Source of the DNA: Podaxis mareebaensis
Taxonomy: Eukaryota; Basidiomycota; Agaricomycetes; Agaricales; Agaricaceae
Length of the DNA: 64,000 nt
Direction: 5' to 3'
Assembly (NCBI GenBank): GCA_018524725.1
Contig: JAEUWP010000335.1
Span: 310,001-374,000 of the forward strand
This document shows, in pieces, positions 1 to 12,166 of the stretch; within the stretch, counting starts at the first letter, position 1, and every line of letters starts with the position of its first letter. The notes below the pieces were generated by a model that was given only the letters and a program-made list of their open reading frames with translations, made no database searches and was not told the origin of the DNA. The translations under genes were made by a program, and so were the position numbers.

Positions 1-1312
1 CTGGGCCAAGGAAACTTATTATCAATTCGCCAACGCCTAAAGAACGTCAATGCCTGGATCTTTCCCAAACGTATCCTCTTACTTTCGTCCTTTTCGGGGA
101 ACTCGACTATTTCCTTGACCGGTTTCGACACAGGTACCCTGTTTGCACTTGGAGTTTCCAGGAAAGGTCGCTTCCAACCGGGAGGCCGTGGTCCCTTATC
201 TTGACCGTGCGCGATGATGCTGGGTTCAACATGTTCCTGTACAACGTTGAGTAGAGACGCTGTTCCGCTCGAAAGCTTTCCGGTGACAATCAGAGACAGG
301 TTATGGGGGGCATAATAAGTCGAATGGTATTGACGGACTATAAGCGCATTGTTAGAGATCGTGAAATAACGGTGTGGAACTTAATATCAAACTTTGTTCA
401 GGTGTTAAGCGTCGAAGGGCTTCCATAAGACCCCCTGTTTCGCTACGGTACGCACTCCCAGGTGCATCCAATAATCGCTGCAGACTTCACAACCATCACT
501 ACGTGCTCGGCTAGGGCATATGCCATCTACTCACCGAAGCGCCATGAGATCACCAGAGGTGTTTTCACGTCCTTGCATTTCACTATAAACAACGCCAGAA
601 TCTTGGCCTTGGCCATTTATGTGGTGAACCTGATAACAGGCCATTAAAATACGGACGCCAAAAGATAGAAGATTCGAACCTCGGTGATAAAACTGTAATA
701 GATAGATCGAATGAGATCCCTATCGCAGGAATCGACAACAGACTTACGCAGCGTTGGTAATGGTGGGATAAAGGATATGGTCGACGTAGATGGGTAGCAA
801 CTGTAGGAACCCTTGTTCACCAGCGGTTGAGATTGTATATGCTGTGTGGTCGGTGTCCGTCCAGGCATTCGTGCCGTTTGAAAATCCCCGGTTAGCAAGA
901 AGGTCGAGGACGCCCTTGTGGGGGTACTTCTCGGAGCCCATGAAGATCAAACTACGAAGAAATTAGTTAAACACATCAGTTGAATAGCATATATTCACGT
1001 ACTGTTCCAATGTATGAGGGCATCCGGAGTCATCAAAAACTGGGGTACACGAGTTGAGGCAGCGAGTTCTTGACCGTCACGTTCCACTCACTCTCTGTTG
1101 CAATCACGAAATATCCGTTGACGATGGGGGCTGAAGGAAACTTAATAGCTTGAATTATGAGTGTGATAATTTATCTTACCATCATAATCCATGTGAACAA
1201 CAGTAAGACCAGTTCTCCGGCTCCTCCATTTCGAGACGATGACATCTGTGTAATCTAGTTTGACGCGTTTTACTAGGTCGAAGTTACCATGGGATTCAGT
1301 ATCATTAGACAT
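1..1312 (-). CDS. M16-family zinc metallopeptidase, N-terminal part (runs off the left edge)
   Basis: Spliced on the minus strand, this is the start of a large inverzincin-type peptidase related to yeast YOL098C. The first exon from 1312 ends in MDYD and continues as APIVNGYFVIATESEW. The zinc motif HTLEH follows, joined across an intron (about 957-1012) that splits the last histidine codon after CA. Next come LIFMGSEKYPHKGVLDLLAN, NAWTDTDHTAYT and STAGEQGFLQLLP. Later exons give ITEVHHINGQGQDSGVVYSE, MQGRENTSGDLMALR and YYAPHNLSLIVTGKLSSG, all in family order. At least six introns are visible. The C-terminal half lies outside the window. An upstream in-frame ATG at 1489 would add an Arg/Ser-rich leader (MQRLLGTCRGSLAASRRGR) that looks like a mitochondrial presequence. 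I placed the start at the shorter ATG because family similarity begins there. Confidence 0.9.
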
Positions 1313-1605
1313 TGGCAAGTTTGAGTTGTTTTCTTGAAGGCGGTGTACCACTGTGTGGGCTTGCTGAAAACGGAAATCGTGACTTGGAAGACCCCGGGAG
1401 TGCGTTTTTGATGAAGCCGGTAAGAAAAGTGACCTGCCTCTGCGAGAAGCTGCTAGCGAGCCTCTGCACGTGCCCAGGAGTCGTTGCATGAAGCAAAAGT
1501 CCCTTGAGAGAGGACTATGCTAGTAGACAGTGGATATGTCGTCAGAGTGACTATGCAAAGTTCGCAGTTTCCCGCGCGCCATACTTAACTTAGACCTAGT
1601 TCCGA

Positions 1606-3465
1606 GTGCTGGGTGCTAGTCACATGAATAACACAATTTCACGCTTCGCCTCCAAAGGTTTCCCCAAATCTGTCCAACAAATACACCCCGCTACCTCGCA
1701 CACCCGTGCACTTTTCTTGCACTATAGACCGCTGGAAGAAATATCTGGATTTAGATCGCTGTGTCGGATGTCATCACGCAAGGAGTATCAACCAACACCA
1801 GAAGAAATTGCAATTGCCCAGGCTAAGAAGGCGGAACGTCTCAAGAAAAGACAGGCGAAGGCAGAGAAACCCGACATAACCACTTCATCACGCTCAATTA
1901 TACAGAGACCCTGGTTATCAGTCCCAATAATACAAGAAACGTCCGAGGATAACCTGAATCTCAAAGTCTTCACTTGGAATGTGAGTATTTAGATTCCCCG
2001 CTCTTTAACCAGGTTTTCTCAGGCGGACCAGCTTTTGGCACAATGCCTAGTCCGTACGCCAGTTCCACCACTTTTTATTCTTAGGGAATCCTGACGATGA
2101 TCAGGACGAGAATTATTTCCTGCCAGCGACTGTCTTAAAGCTGGCCAAAGGGAAAGAATGCGTCAAGAGGAACTACTCTCGCAAGATGCTGCCATCCTTT
2201 GCCTTCAAGTAGGTTCTGATGAAATAGTCAGAGACCGTATTATTCACCGCTGGGCATCCAGGAAGTTGATGGCCTTGAGAAGATCCTCCCCGTGCTCGAC
2301 CAGGCTGGTTACTCTCACAGGTATGCTGCCGGTAGAGGAAAGAAACATGGGTGTTTGATTGCCTTCAAGAGGGAACTCCTTGAAAAAGTGCATGAAAGAG
2401 TCGTCTTCTACGATGAACAACCAGTCAGGAATGCAGAGGATGAGAGAGCTCGGTGTGGACATACCTTCAAGACCCGGAATATAGGTTTGATACTGGCCTT
2501 GCAATTCCGGGACGATCCAAGTAATGGAGTCATCATTGCTACAACGCATCTCTTCTGGCATCCCAAGTATGTGTCTTTGTTCATTGCTCTCGATCATTGC
2601 AACTAATCATTCGTAGGTATACCTACGAACGAGCACGGTAAACGCCCTCAGTCTGATCATTTCATTTCAGTTCTGACAGGGTATTTACAGGCAGGCCGGA
2701 ATTCTCGTTAGAGAAGTCCTTGATCTTCAGAATTTTCGAAACGCGGAAAACTGGCCGTGCTTCATCGCAGGAGGTACCCACCTATTGACTGATCCCCTTG
2801 CATGTGCTGACAACACACCTTCCCAAGACTTTAACTGCCCTCCAGATGATGCAACTTATGCCCTCTTGACCGGTCAACCCCTGAACACCGACCACAAAAC
2901 CCGTCTCTCACTTTCCCGTGTGACTCATATTTCCATCGACCCCACCGTTCCCAAAACCCCAGCGGCTGCAGCAAACGATGGAGAAGCAGGTGGCGAATCA
3001 GAGGAATCCGATCCAGACCGCGTTATCATCAACGCACGTGGTGCAACGGAAGCAGACGGACTCCTGAACGATGAAGAACTGGTCGCCTTATTCACCCGAG
3101 GACACCGGCTACAAAGTGCATACAACGAAGGCCTGTTACGAATTCAAAATTGCAATGTCGCTCTTTTTGGTCAACGAGCTCGGTTGGAAAGCACACAACC
3201 AGGCTTCCATGAACCCGCTTACACGAGTTACACGCATTATTGGAAGTCTGTTCTAGGTATCTGCTTCCTCTTCCGCGATCTCCACTGAGCTGAATGCTGT
3301 CTAGATTACATATTCTTCATTCCGCCGCGAGGTCAAGCCTGTAATGTTACGGGACTCTTGGCTCCACATAAGACCGAAGATTTTGATCAAGGTCTCCCAC
3401 TGAAAGGCGTCTGCGCCAGTGACCACGTTTCCTTAACCGCTGAATTCTCATGGGTGAGGTCTTGA
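1606..3465 (+). CDS. Ngl2-like RNA exonuclease (endonuclease/exonuclease/phosphatase fold)
   Basis: A multi-exon CCR4/nocturnin-type nuclease, closest in layout to yeast Ngl2/Ngl3, which trims RNA such as the 5.8S rRNA 3' end. Spliced motifs in order: VFTWN, LLAQCLVRRELFPASDCLKA, the catalytic-glutamate region CLQEVDGLEKILPVLDQAGY, YAAGRGKKHGCLIAFKREL, TRNIGLILAL, ATTHLFWHPKYTYERAR, the GDFN motif, and ASDHVSLTAEF near the C-terminus. GDFN is formed across an intron as G|DFNCPPDDATYALLTG. Between GDFN and the end lies an acidic insert (about 3000-3110) that looks flexible. The N-terminal 50 or so residues are Arg/Ser/His-rich and may target mitochondria. A second candidate start at 1768 (MSSRKEYQPTPEE) would omit them. 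It is divergent from the M16 gene. Confidence 0.9.
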
Positions 3466-3601
3466 GTGTGTAGGGCTCAATTAACCAAATGAGGACAACG
3501 GTACTATCAATTAAAGGAGTGCGATAATGGATGTGTGGTAATAAAGCTGAACTGAACATATGCTAAAATATATGATTCCTGAATCCCGAAGAAAACAACT
3601 A

Positions 3602-6600
3602 TCAACGTGAGCGATCAGAACCTGCCAGAAGGCTCTCAAAAAGCCCGCCAGCGGAAGATTCATTCCTAAGCTGAATCATGTAAATGACTCCCGTCCTTGC
3701 GCCTTGGTCGCTGAGCTCGATGGCTACACCTGTCTTTCCGACACGTTCCACGCCATCAGTTAAAACGATAGTCGAGATGAGGATGGTTTTGTTCTTGTCA
3801 TCGGCTTCAACAACCAATTGTTTAATGTTGGTGGGATCCTGGCGATATAATTTGAGCTTGCCAGAGCCCAAAGACTTCCATTGAGCATGTTGTTGTTGTA
3901 AAAACACCTTGCACTTCATTTGCGCAGAGATTGTTAAAGTCAAAGGACCTGTCGCTGGCGGTGGCTCAGCAACGGGAGACCCGGGAGGACTCGGTGCCTC
4001 AAATGATGCTTCGGCCGCAGAGATAGCTCTGGCGTTGGCGGAAGGCAACAACGGACGAGGTTGTGGAGCATGAAGGGTTGAAAACGAGCTATTACGAGAC
4101 ATGGAGGGACCGAATCCGTTGGGCATCGATGGCACAGGAGGAGTAGGTGGTGGTTGATCATGCTGTGAGAACTGAGAGGTAAGAGAGCGAGTAGACGGTG
4201 TTTTCCTTATTCCAGGGTGTAATGCCTGCGGTTCAGAAGGCGGTCGGGGAGGTTGAGAGCCAGGAGGCAGTCCGAAAGGCCCAGACCTTGGTGGCCCATT
4301 GAACGGACCGCCTTGCACTGACGTTGGCCCAGGAGGATGCTGACCGAACAGCGGTGCATTGTTCATTTGGGGCAAAGGGGCGCCATGCGGTGGTGGACTC
4401 TGCATATGCGGACGGCCCGACGGATGAGGGTAACCACCAATATGGGGTGGACCCGGTGGGTAGGGAGAGCCACCCATCTGAGGGCCTGATTGGTGAGAAG
4501 GGCCGCGCATATGTGGAGGACCTGGTGGGTGAGGAGCTGAACCGTTCATGTGGGGAACACCCGGTTGGTGAGGCGGACCATTCATATGGGGAGGACCAAG
4601 CGAATGGGGAGGACCACCTATATGGGGAGGACCACCTATATGGGGAGGGCCACCTATATGGGGAGGGCCACCTATATGGGGAGGGCCTTGCGTAAGACCG
4701 GAAGGACCAGGTATATGTGGGGGACCGAAGCCAGGTCCACTCGCAGGGCCTGACTGGAAACTCGTGCTTCTCGCGGGAGGTGGAATGTGGCCAGGTCCAA
4801 GGGGAGGTAGGTGGTTTGAGTATGGTTGGGCTGACGCTGGGGGACGCAAGTTGTCGGGCCCAGGCAATCCAGGATGAGGCGAAGGCCGACCAAGTGACGA
4901 GGGACCATCCACTCGCATACGATTCATATTTTCGGCGAGGCTGGCTTCCGGAGGAGGCGATCTGATTGAAGAGATTGAAGAAGGCCCCGGGCTATGAGCG
5001 TCTAAGCTTTGAGGTGACCCGATCCGGGATATAGGAGAGTTTCTACTCGACCCAGATGCGTCACCGCGGTTCGCAAACATAGGGTTAATGGGCGGTACGG
5101 GAGGTGGTGGACTCTTCGCAGGTGGCGGAACTAGATGTAGCAAATCAGGATTCACCGAGACGAGAATGGTCAGAAGCTAAACCCACGGGTTGATGAAAAT
5201 TCAATGCACTCCTTCAGATGCTTGCTTAGAACATCACGGATTTCAACTGAAGGCAGCTCCAAGGTAAGAAATTCTTTCCGCATGATTGCTACCTGCAGTG
5301 CATTATCTAACGAGAGGTGAATAAATTAAGGGGATACGCAAACCAAAAGTATGCTCACCCCGCCCTTCAATATCAGCCACGCGGAGAACTTTACCAGCGA
5401 GAGGAGGATAGCATAACCACATGTCAGCTCCTTGGGCTGCATATTGCGCCTGTTCCTCCCGAGACATTCTTTCGCAAACCAGAAATAGATCAGAGAGCAA
5501 GAAGATGTGTCCCTGTCGATGTATCACTTCGTCGGTGGTATTCCTCGGCACGAAGCGAATGACTACGTCGGCTGAGAATACTAATTCCCGAGTGAAAGTA
5601 AGTGTTGGGGGGTTCATGTGCAAAGTAACAGTCTGACGGGAAGATTAATCTGCGTTTTGCAGGTCGATTTGCATAGGTGCACTTACCTTGGGCTTCATGG
5701 TGAATATATCTAACGTCCGATCAGTCCTGAGGCGCCTTTCAAGTTCGGATACAGGCCTAGAAAGCGTAGACGTGGATGATCCGCTAGCGGTAGTGGCCGT
5801 AGTTTCCTGGGAAGAACGACCACTATGTTACAGATTAAGTATCTTGTTGGGATACAGAAATGGAGTGCCCTACCCGCGGGAAATACTTCCTCCTAGTGGG
5901 GAACTAGCGTCGCTCTCGGATGCTGGTTGAGAGCTGGTCACAGACTGGATTGGGGGAAGGACGGGTGGGAGTTCTCCGGGCCTTGTATCGATGACCACCT
6001 CATCCTCGGTTTCAATTGAAGGGGGTTGGGAAATTTCTGACGCCTCTCCAGCTTGAATGGCGCTTCGTGATTCGACAACTCCTATAAGGAACTCGAGCGT
6101 ATCCAGAGCACCAACAAGCAAGCGGTAGTCACTCCGACCGGGTTCTGTTGTCTTGAGCAACCGACCATAGAGCTTTTTGTAGTATTTCAATCGGGCCTTT
6201 GGGAGTAAAAAGAGGGCGTCCAAAGTCCAAGTTGGAGATTCAGATGGAGTAGGCGGAGGGCAAGAAGCAGAAAATGCGGCGAGAACACCGGCCAGTTTGG
6301 GATTCGACTGAACAGGTTCCCATACGTCAAAGCCAGAACAGTATTTTGTGCAATAAGTAGTGTAAGGGCCCTTGAGGTCGTCGATCTAGTTCCACGAACA
6401 CATAAATTATCAGTCAATCAACATGTCAAGATGGAGGCATACCCAGCGCATCAAAAGATCTCCAAGCGCCTTGGGTGACGACGGATTGGTACCTATTTCC
6501 TTCAATTTCTATACAGCGAATGTTATTATTGGAAAGAGAAGAGTGTGGTTAGTATGGGAAACTCACCGAACAAAGACCACGATTGGCTTTGTAAACGCCT

Positions 6601-7130
6601 TCAATACTGCGAAACATTATGTCCAAATCATGGGGTGGTAGGTTCGTCCGGGACCAGGCAGCGGCGACTTTCTGATGTTCTCATTCACGTTGAACGATCG
6701 GATGAACCTCATAACGACCTACCCGAATAACACCTGTCAACTGGTCGACATATTGTTTCTCTGTATCAATGAGATCATTGAGAGGATTCGACCTCTTGGG
6801 CTTGGTATCCGTGTTTGAAGGGGCGGTAGGTGAAATGGGAGTCGTGGGAGTCAAAGGAATGTTGGCTGAGGATGGTACGAGCTTGAATGATGTTGACCAG
6901 CGTGGCATATGTTACACGCACCTGAATCGGGCGACGATGACGGGCCTGCGGCGAACTGAGACGAGGATAAGGTCATATGTGAAATTAAGTGGACAATAGA
7001 GTACCTTGGGTGGAGGTGGAGGCGCGACATTGAGCGAATCGTGCGGTTCCCGCGGAATGGGAGGAAGGAAGTCCCTGGTTGCTGGGGAAGCAGGAAGGAA
7101 AGGTGTGTGGTCCAAAGGGGGTCCGTTCAT
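3602..7130 (-). CDS. Rho guanine nucleotide exchange factor with DH and PH domains
   Basis: Start at 7130 (MNGPPLDHTPF). After a proline-rich leader, the DH domain opens with NPLNDLIDTEKQYVDQLTGV and continues over several exons through LDIMFRSIEGVYKANRGLCS, ALGDLLMRW and RLKYYKKLYGRLLKTTEPGR. A PH domain follows: ELVFSADVVIRFVPRNTTDE, then IFLLSDLFLVCERM. The C-terminal half is a long Pro/Gly/His/Ser-rich disordered stretch, about 3900-5100, including a coding minisatellite. It ends in a folded module of about 100 residues (KVFLQQQHAQWKSLGSGKLK onward) that resembles a PH-like or RanBD-like fold. DH-PH proteins load GTP onto Rho GTPases at membranes in polarity signalling. Rac1, a plausible substrate, is encoded 18 kb away. 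The identity of the C-terminal module is uncertain. Confidence 0.85.
4611..4682. repeat. Coding minisatellite, four 18-bp units
   Basis: Four near-identical tandem units run through the Rho GEF C-terminal region. Each unit reads ggaccacctatatgggga or gggccacctatatgggga on the plus strand. On the coding minus strand each unit encodes the six residues Gly-Gly-Pro-Pro-His-Ile. More degenerate PPHM/PPHQ units extend the pattern towards 4430. The unit length is a multiple of three, so copy-number change keeps the frame. Confidence 0.95.
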
Positions 7131-7271
7131 GCGTGGCTTGTGGAAAAGAGAGGGTGAATAAATGAATAATCAGAGACCGACAACAGCTGGCTGAACTGGC
7201 AGAGGACCCAAGAGACAGCGGCAAATTTGACCTCGCACAAGAATTAAAGACGTCCACTTTACCTACTGCTA

Positions 7272-7279
7272 GTCACGTG
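7272..7279. promoter_or_regulatory. GTCACGTG E-box in a divergent promoter
   Basis: The octamer gtcacgtg lies in the 188-bp space between the Rho GEF start (7130, minus) and the next gene's start (7319, plus). GTCACGTG is the classic site of fungal Cbf1-type bHLH factors. That such a factor acts here is inference from the motif and its position. Confidence 0.4.
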
Positions 7280-7318
7280 CGCTCCCCTCAACTGGCTGTC
7301 TCTCGCGGAATACTCACT

Positions 7319-8246
7319 ATGTCCGGCTCCGAGTCTGATCATCCTCCTCACTCGCCCAATGCAACATTCTTCAATTACAACGTCCGATGGATGACCCGCA
7401 CCTTCAATAGCCGTGCAAGGGTCGAGTCCCTTCTTGGACCTGAGCTGGCCGCAGGCAACATCAGCAGCCATGACTATGAGGCAGCCATCAACTTCTTGCC
7501 AGGCTTTCACCGCTACTATGGAGTCGGTATCCCAGCACTTTACCGAAAGCAGCACTTACCTTCATTTACATTACAGTTACTTCTATCTACCGCGGCTCTC
7601 TCAGCCATCTACGTTTTCCGAAAACCATCCTGGTCTCAAATGCGCACCTTGGGCATCGCTACTGGTGGCGCGTTCGGTTCGCTCGCTCTTGGCAATGCCT
7701 TGACGCTCAAATCGCACTTCGATTTCGTTCGTTCCTTAAACAATCCGGGCGGATTTGCCAGAGCAATTGAGCATATCCAGCAGCAAAGTGCGGTGCCTCA
7801 GCCTGCCGGTCCGGTTATTACGCGAAAATACGACATTGAAGAGGGATTGCACGGCAACACCGACGAAAACCAAGGTAATATCTCCTCCCTTCCCCTTGGC
7901 TATTCCTAGCTTTTCTGATCCCAATTGACTGGTTTCAGGCTTTGTACCACCGGAACCGATTGTTGGACATCCGCCACAATCACTACAATCACAAGCACCC
8001 GTCCAGGACGGACGTCCCCCCAGTAGATGGGACCAAGTCCGAGCCGCAAATGCCACGGCCTCAACTTCCTCATCCTGGGACGCCCTCCGACAAAAACACG
8101 AGAAATCTCGTATCCAGAAACCCGGAAGCACACCTGTAAATCAGACTTCCGACGAACCAGCAGGCAGCCGTGCTGCTGAACAGGCTCAATTTGACGCGTT
8201 GCTTGAAAGGGAACGAAGCCTGGGTTCTCAGAATCTCCGCGAGTAA
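7319..8246 (+). CDS. Unrecognised small membrane protein
   Basis: Two exons, joined at an intron about 7875-7937 after GNTDENQ, give roughly 286 residues. I do not recognise the family. The N-terminus is Ser/His/Asn-rich (MSGSESDHPPHSPNATFFNY), followed by a basic stretch. Two hydrophobic segments sit at about residues 80-100 (LQLLLSTAALSAIYVF) and 108-128 (TLGIATGGAFGSLALGNAL), separated by a short basic loop (RKPSWSQMR). The C-terminal half is polar, rich in Ser, Gln and Pro, and probably disordered, ending RERSLGSQNLRE. A small two-span organelle or ER membrane protein is plausible but not shown. An ATG 14 codons upstream (7277) is possible. I chose 7319 because the added residues look non-conserved. 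Confidence 0.7.
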
Positions 8247-8381
8247 TGGAGGAAGGGGATCCCAAAGCCAGATATAGTTTGTATACGAGCCGACAAATAC
8301 ATCATATATGTTCAAATCCACAAATATAAGTCAACGCAATAACTACTGTCCAAAACGTTCCAGGTATCAACAGAAGGGGTA

Positions 8382-11258
8382 TTATTGAGAAAAGTTGGAG
8401 GTCGAACGCATATCAGACTCAACGCCGAGAGTCGACGCGGCGTTCGGTGGCGTTAGATGTCCGGCGGACCAGGTGGTTGCCATACTGGTGGCGTTGAGAA
8501 GCGGTGTGCGTCTGCTTGATGACGGTTGCGCGTCAAATGAAGGACTCACGGGCAAAGGAGCCTGCACGCCCGATGTTTCACTAGGGGATTCTTGAACTGT
8601 TTCATCCTTTTTGAAGAGCGAGTGATGTGAGAACGGATACAACGGAACCCCAACCTGCAGAGGTTCCTTTTGCCCTGTCAAACGAACTATCTCCCTCATA
8701 AGACCTTGAAGCAATCTTTCCTGGCGTGCTGCAACGTGTCGGTCAGCTCAAGAAAGTCTGGTGCGAAAACTAAGAATTTTTACGCACTGCCGATAGGAGA
8801 TCGTTGACCATACTCCATCATTGCGAACCTGTAACATGTGCCATCGGCTACCTTGGACCACTGATGGAGGTCAACAACATACCTTAGCACATTGATTTCA
8901 CCCCAGACGGTTGACTCCCGCTCGGTGTCATTGATTTCGATGAAATATTTGCACAGCTGAACTTGCACAACTGCAGCGAGGTACCAACAGATCTAGCGAA
9001 CCATATTAGGCGCGAAGATTCGAAACGATACTATTTTTCCACCACACCACAGACGTACCGTCACGAATGGATGTAGCCTTGTGATGTCAAGTGATGTCGC
9101 AGTTAAGGTGTAGTACGCGCTTAAAATAGCCCTTGCAGCCATGATGCATCTGGCTGTAGGGACATTGTTTGGGTCCGTGAAGTCGATGTATGGATTGTGT
9201 AGTGTAATCGCAGCACTGTCATTATTCATGTTAGCAGGCAGTCTGTCAAGAACCAACATGATACTTACGCGTGCGGGATGATATGGACCATGTACAAATC
9301 AGTGTCAAGAGTACACCCCTCGGGTGCGTCGGTCACCCCGGTGTTGTTTTTGTACATCTGGGGCAAATTCTCCAAGAAGTCGTCGCAGACTAGTTTGTCC
9401 AAAGCCTCGAACCCTTCTAGGAAGAACGGATTCTGATTTTTGCTGGGCGCTGTCGGCGCTCGCAAGTTTCCCCGAACATTATAATCTGTCACTCGCCCAA
9501 ATAACATAACCGCCTTTATGAGGAGAAGGTACGAATCCGTGTACTGAGGTGGGTGGCGAGTGAACACATCTGGTGTTGAGATGTCCTGAGGGTTACTGGG
9601 AACAGCAAGCTGGAAATTTCGTGAGCGCGTTTGGAAACGTTTGTGACAGACCGCATGGCATGATTGCCCACCTCTGACTCAAAATCCACAGTCCGTAAAG
9701 GAAGTTCCGTCCCCAAATCTCGTTCATCAACCGCGTGTATCCAGCCTCCCACAGAAGCGATGCGATCAAATATGATGGTCATCCACCAAGTGCGCCGCCT
9801 TGACTCCAAGTCACGAAGATCCTTCGGTGGCGCCAGATAAGCACCTGGTGAGTTGTTACCGTGGGTCGAGAATGTCCCTGGATAGTTCAGCCGGAGAGGA
9901 ATTGCAACGCGAGTCTGAAAAGCCGCAAAAATCCAGACTTCTACCCAACGACCTTCTTGGTAAAAGTACCAGGCCAATAAGATGCATGCCTGCATGACGG
10001 AGAATATGTCTTCCCCACTGGCCATTGTCTTATCGATATATTGTCGGGTTTTGCTGGCATGGAATTCAGCAAATTGGTCGCGTCGAGTACCGTCAGGCAT
10101 TGTTACAACATTTTGAGGTGACCAGCGTGAAGCAGATGCGCACTAAGGGCAAGGACGGAGATAAGTCTTGACATGACATGCCTTGGACGTTAGAACCTTA
10201 CGATCGCATGTAGAATAGCAGAATGCGGAAACCCCGGATCCCTTGGTGACAAACGCATGGATGCTAGAAATGATGGCCGATGTAGCACCCTTGAACCGCA
10301 GGGATCACAACGGAAGAAGACATCAACACTAAAAAGCCTTCAGCAGGGAAACCTGATGCATTTAGCGTAACACACTCACTAATGATTCAACGTGTTAGGA
10401 TCCGGTAGGTCTGGATTCCACCCGGAAAACAGCAGGTCCATGAAAGGATCCGAACCAGGTTTCGAAGCGGCCGTGAGTTCGGGACTCCCACTGTCACTAC
10501 GAATCTGCTGCTGCGGACTGTCCGGCGTTATCAAATTCATCATGGTTATTGACGCTTGAGGGAGACTAATTCCACTGGCACTCGAAGTGGGACGAGTGAG
10601 AGATGGAGCCTGAGAGACGGGGGATAGATTGTTTAGGCTTCCGTGTTGGTGATTTGGTGTAATAGACCGCGATAAAGCTTGTTCTTTCTCAAAGAGCTGG
10701 TTTTTGAGTCGTGCTGTAGAAAGATTAGACATAATTAGGCGTTACACGCGTAGGACTTACTTACCGACTTCGTCTTCCAACTGACGTATCTTTTCGACTG
10801 GGTCTGTTTCCGGCGCAAGCGTCAAGCCCTCAACTGGATCATAGGAGCACTGAGGTTCCGTTGGGTGCCTGGCAAGGATGTCGAAGAGATGAATGTCTGG
10901 ACATGAGCTGTAACTTACGCGTAACCGATAGGTGCAGGTACGCTAACCAGCGCCTGCCATTGTCTGTAACACCCGATTCAGCACCCCCTCAACAAACCAT
11001 GAGACCATGAACCCACTTCACGCATGTCCCACAGTGTGGCCGTGCGGCATCACATTTCTATTGAGCCTCTTAATTCCTTTCATTCCTAGCAAAAGAAGAG
11101 TTCGATCGAACGTACCAGCTTCCGTCTGCGACATGACCGACATGCCTGCAGTCAAAGAGATGTTAATCAACCGAATTCATTGCAGCCCGTCTTGCTATGC
11201 TGCCCACCTGATTTCGCCGCAGAGCTGGTCGCGCAGAAGTGGTAGTAGCCTTGGGCAT
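8382..11258 (-). CDS. Zn2Cys6 transcription factor with fungal-specific regulatory domain
   Basis: Start at 11258: MPKATTTSARPALRRNQ, then the binuclear zinc cluster in short exons, ACRSCRRRKL|KCDAARPHCGTCVK|QWQALVSVPAPIGYA|HPTEPQCSYDPVEGL. Spacing is C-x2-C-x6-C-x6-C-x2-C-x23-C, so the last loop is unusually long. A coiled linker follows (DPVEKIRQLEDEV then RLKNQLFEKEQALS), then a Ser/Pro-rich region. The fungal_trans-like middle homology region comes next: DIFSVMQACILLAWYFYQEG, RWVEVWIFAAFQTRVAI and LESRRRTWWMTIIFDRIASV. The C-terminus is Ser/Thr-rich. It should be a nuclear DNA-binding regulator. Targets cannot be inferred. It is clearly related to the regulator at 18.0-21.1 kb and carries the same linker-plus-MHR plan. 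Confidence 0.88.
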
Positions 11259-12166
11259 GGTAATATTACCTGTAATCTCCGATGTTGCTTGCAGCGAACT
11301 TGGGGGGACTGATGGGAGGATTGGCTATTGTCAATTTGTCAATGTCCTTGGAACGTTTGACAGGTGCACAAACGCCGATCGGCGAGATTGGCGCCTGCGG
11401 ATATCTGAGTAAATAACCGTAAAGCTTATGAAGAATATGTAGACTGATGGAGGGTGGGGGAACCGAAGCAAAGCAAAGCGACAGAGTTGGAGACGAGTTC
11501 ATCGAGCGCCCAAGGTGACTTTCCCTATATAATACATCAGCCGCGAAAGTACAGACCAGCCTCGCTAATACTTAACATCAATGTATTGGTCACTCTATTC
11601 TCAGCACTCAGCGTGGGCACTGCCGAATCATGTGAAGATGACTTTGAGGCTACATCGGAGAGATTGCAACCTAAGTGCATGGCAACTGCTGCGACGTGTG
11701 TCCCTTCCGCTGTTCTAGTTCAACCAAGCGTCTCCAGGACGATCTCAGCTTCATATTTTGTTACTTAAGTCTCGAGGGGACCGTGACTTAGCCCGGTGAC
11801 GACGCCAGTCAACATACACAGCCATACTGAACAGCTTGAGAACACTGCCACTGAAGCAACAGCAAGTCATCTGGAACACCACTCCAAGTGGAGAATTGAT
11901 ATACTGGATAGGGAAAGGTGGCAAACCCACCGCACCTACTCAAACCACCGAGTTTTGGCTGGAACACTGACTGACTTTTTTGCGTAACATAATTAGGTCC
12001 GAGTCGGACCCGTTCTACATGATATTCTCAGCGAGGGAAGTAGTGGGATAACACGGCCCAGCGCTCAGCGGTGCTGAACGGTGAGGTACCGAAAGGGAAT
12101 TAAGGACTTCGCTCTTAAGATCTAATAGCTCATTAGCCTAGTTCGAGAGTTAGAACTAGAAGAGTC
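11259..12166. other. Intergenic, no gene seen
   Basis: About 900 bp between the start of the Zn2Cys6 gene and the stop of the YjbQ gene. Open frames here are short, carry no family motif, and are not continued by credible splicing. The stretch probably holds the promoter and 5' leader of the regulator and the 3' end of its neighbour. Confidence 0.6.

Noticed and set aside
660..760. A tRNA gene, suggested by gattcgaacctcgg resembling a B box
   Set aside because: No matching A box or acceptor stem could be folded, and the stretch is accounted for as an exon-intron boundary (ITE|VHH) of the M16 peptidase.
11454..11987. Plus-strand open frames of 63-104 codons
   Set aside because: No motif, no credible splice partners, and codon content unlike the neighbouring genes.
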